Below are positions 63,565 to 64,000 of a stretch of 64,000 nucleotides of DNA, one piece after another. The notes under the pieces were generated by a model. That model saw nothing but the letters and a program-made list of their open reading frames with translations, had not been told where the DNA came from and made no database searches. How positions within the stretch are numbered: the stretch's first letter is position 1; each line of letters begins with the position of its first letter. Source of the DNA: Nevskia sp035651715 (lineage in GTDB: Bacteria; Pseudomonadota; Gammaproteobacteria; Nevskiales; Nevskiaceae); contig DASRFD010000038.1 of assembly GCA_035651715.1 (NCBI GenBank), forward strand, positions 1-64,000. Reading direction: 5' to 3'. The translations under genes and the position numbers were made by a program.

Positions 63565-64000
63565 TGTTCGCCCGCATCGTCGAAGCCAGCCTGCGCGGCC
63601 GCGTGCTGGTGCTGGCCGCGGCGGTGGTGCTGCTGGCGCTGGGGCTGCGCAGCGCGCGCACGCTGCCGGTGGACGTGCTGCCGGACCTGACGCGGCCGAT
63701 GGTCACGGTGCAGGCGGAGACGGCGGGCCTGGCGGCGGAGGACGTGGAGAGTCAGGTCACCTTCCCGATCGAGACGGCGCTGAGCGGGCTGCAGGATGTG
63801 GGCCGCCTGCGCTCCGTCACCACTCCGGGGCTGGCGGTGATCTACGCCGAGTTCGCCTGGGACAGCGATCCCTGGCGCAACCGCCAGCTGGTGGCCGAGC
63901 GCATCGATGCCATCCGCCCGCAGCTGGCTCCGCTGGCCGAACCGCGCATCGGGCCGATGACTTCGCTGATGGGCGAGGTGCTGCTGCTGTCGCTGCAGTC
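63564..64000 (+). CDS. CusA/CzcA-type RND heavy-metal efflux pump, N-terminal part
   Basis: The reading frame is open to the window edge, giving 145 residues of a protein usually above 1000 residues long. The start MFARIVEASLRGRVLVLAAAVVLLALG is the first transmembrane helix of HAE1/CzcA-type RND pumps. LPVDVLPDLTRPMVTVQAE and EDVESQVTFPIETAL follow, typical of metal-efflux members (CusA/CzcA). With the MbnP, MbnH and His-rich genes it suggests copper or silver efflux; the metal cannot be decided from this fragment. Confidence 0.88.
   Translation, partial: MFARIVEASLRGRVLVLAAAVVLLALGLRSARTLPVDVLPDLTRPMVTVQAETAGLAAEDVESQVTFPIETALSGLQDVGRLRSVTTPGLAVIYAEFAWDSDPWRNRQLVAERIDAIRPQLAPLAEPRIGPMTSLMGEVLLLSLQ

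Overview
The window looks like chromosome of a high-G+C gammaproteobacterium. The housekeeping genes (plsY, birA-coaX, a ferredoxin-NADP reductase ending in FAEK, M61 peptidase) fit Nevskiales/Xanthomonadales-type organisms, but no rRNA or marker here fixes the genus. It divides into an accessory island (1 to about 26,830), visibly less G+C-rich with many short gene overlaps, and a G+C-rich core-like region (about 26,865 to 64,000).

Island. The left edge cuts the 3' end of a P4-type tyrosine integrase (+). Leftward genes follow: an AlpA-like excisionase/regulator, a beta-class DNA methyltransferase and a winged-helix/nuclease-like protein. Next is a non-coding block packed with short-loop GC hairpins (2644-2955). 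A rightward module follows: a small protein with a terminator, a large serine recombinase (TTG start, strong ribosome site) and two overlapping ParB/RepB-like proteins. The defence cargo is: (a) a short prokaryotic Argonaute operon of SIR2-APAZ type (SPARSA; 6951-10249, minus); (b) a divergent HEPN/RES-type predicted NAD-degrading toxin (10440-11642); (c) a compact, unrecognised five-gene operon encoding membrane and exported proteins (11976-14331) divergent from an XRE regulator with a palindromic upstream site; (d) a five-gene DISARM-like operon (26643 down to 14841) ordered N6-adenine methyltransferase, DrmE-like, DrmA, DrmB, DrmC. The pairing of a DrmE-like gene with a gamma-class adenine methyltransferase, rather than the 5-methylcytosine enzyme of class 2 DISARM, is the strongest candidate for an undescribed variant. 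The right junction lies at the first codons of a ROK sugar kinase.

Core-like region. 26.8-35.5 kb holds a ROK kinase, a DUF4394-like lipoprotein, an M61 peptidase, plsY, birA-coaX, an exported MsrA and an M20 peptidase. A tRNA-Thr(TGT) follows, then a twice-frameshifted HigB-like toxin with an intact XRE antitoxin, and two phage-like small genes behind a double palindrome. 37.5-45.2 kb contains an exported alpha/beta hydrolase, a DUF3830 protein, an AraC regulator, an ArsR-SRPBCC pair, a secreted beta-helix protein and an ADYC lipoprotein beside an exported NGYST-repeat peptide. 45.4-51.8 kb is one signalling locus: an OmpR-type regulator, a BvgS-like hybrid kinase and an HD-GYP regulator. 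51.8-60.2 kb has WrbA, a nitronate monooxygenase-PadR pair with an 18-bp palindrome, a GDSL esterase, a second PAS hybrid kinase, small proteins and a divergent fpr/LysR pair. The right end (61.2-64.0 kb) is a copper-type operon: MbnP-like, MbnH-like dihaem protein, a His-rich membrane protein and the start of a CusA-type RND pump that runs off the window.
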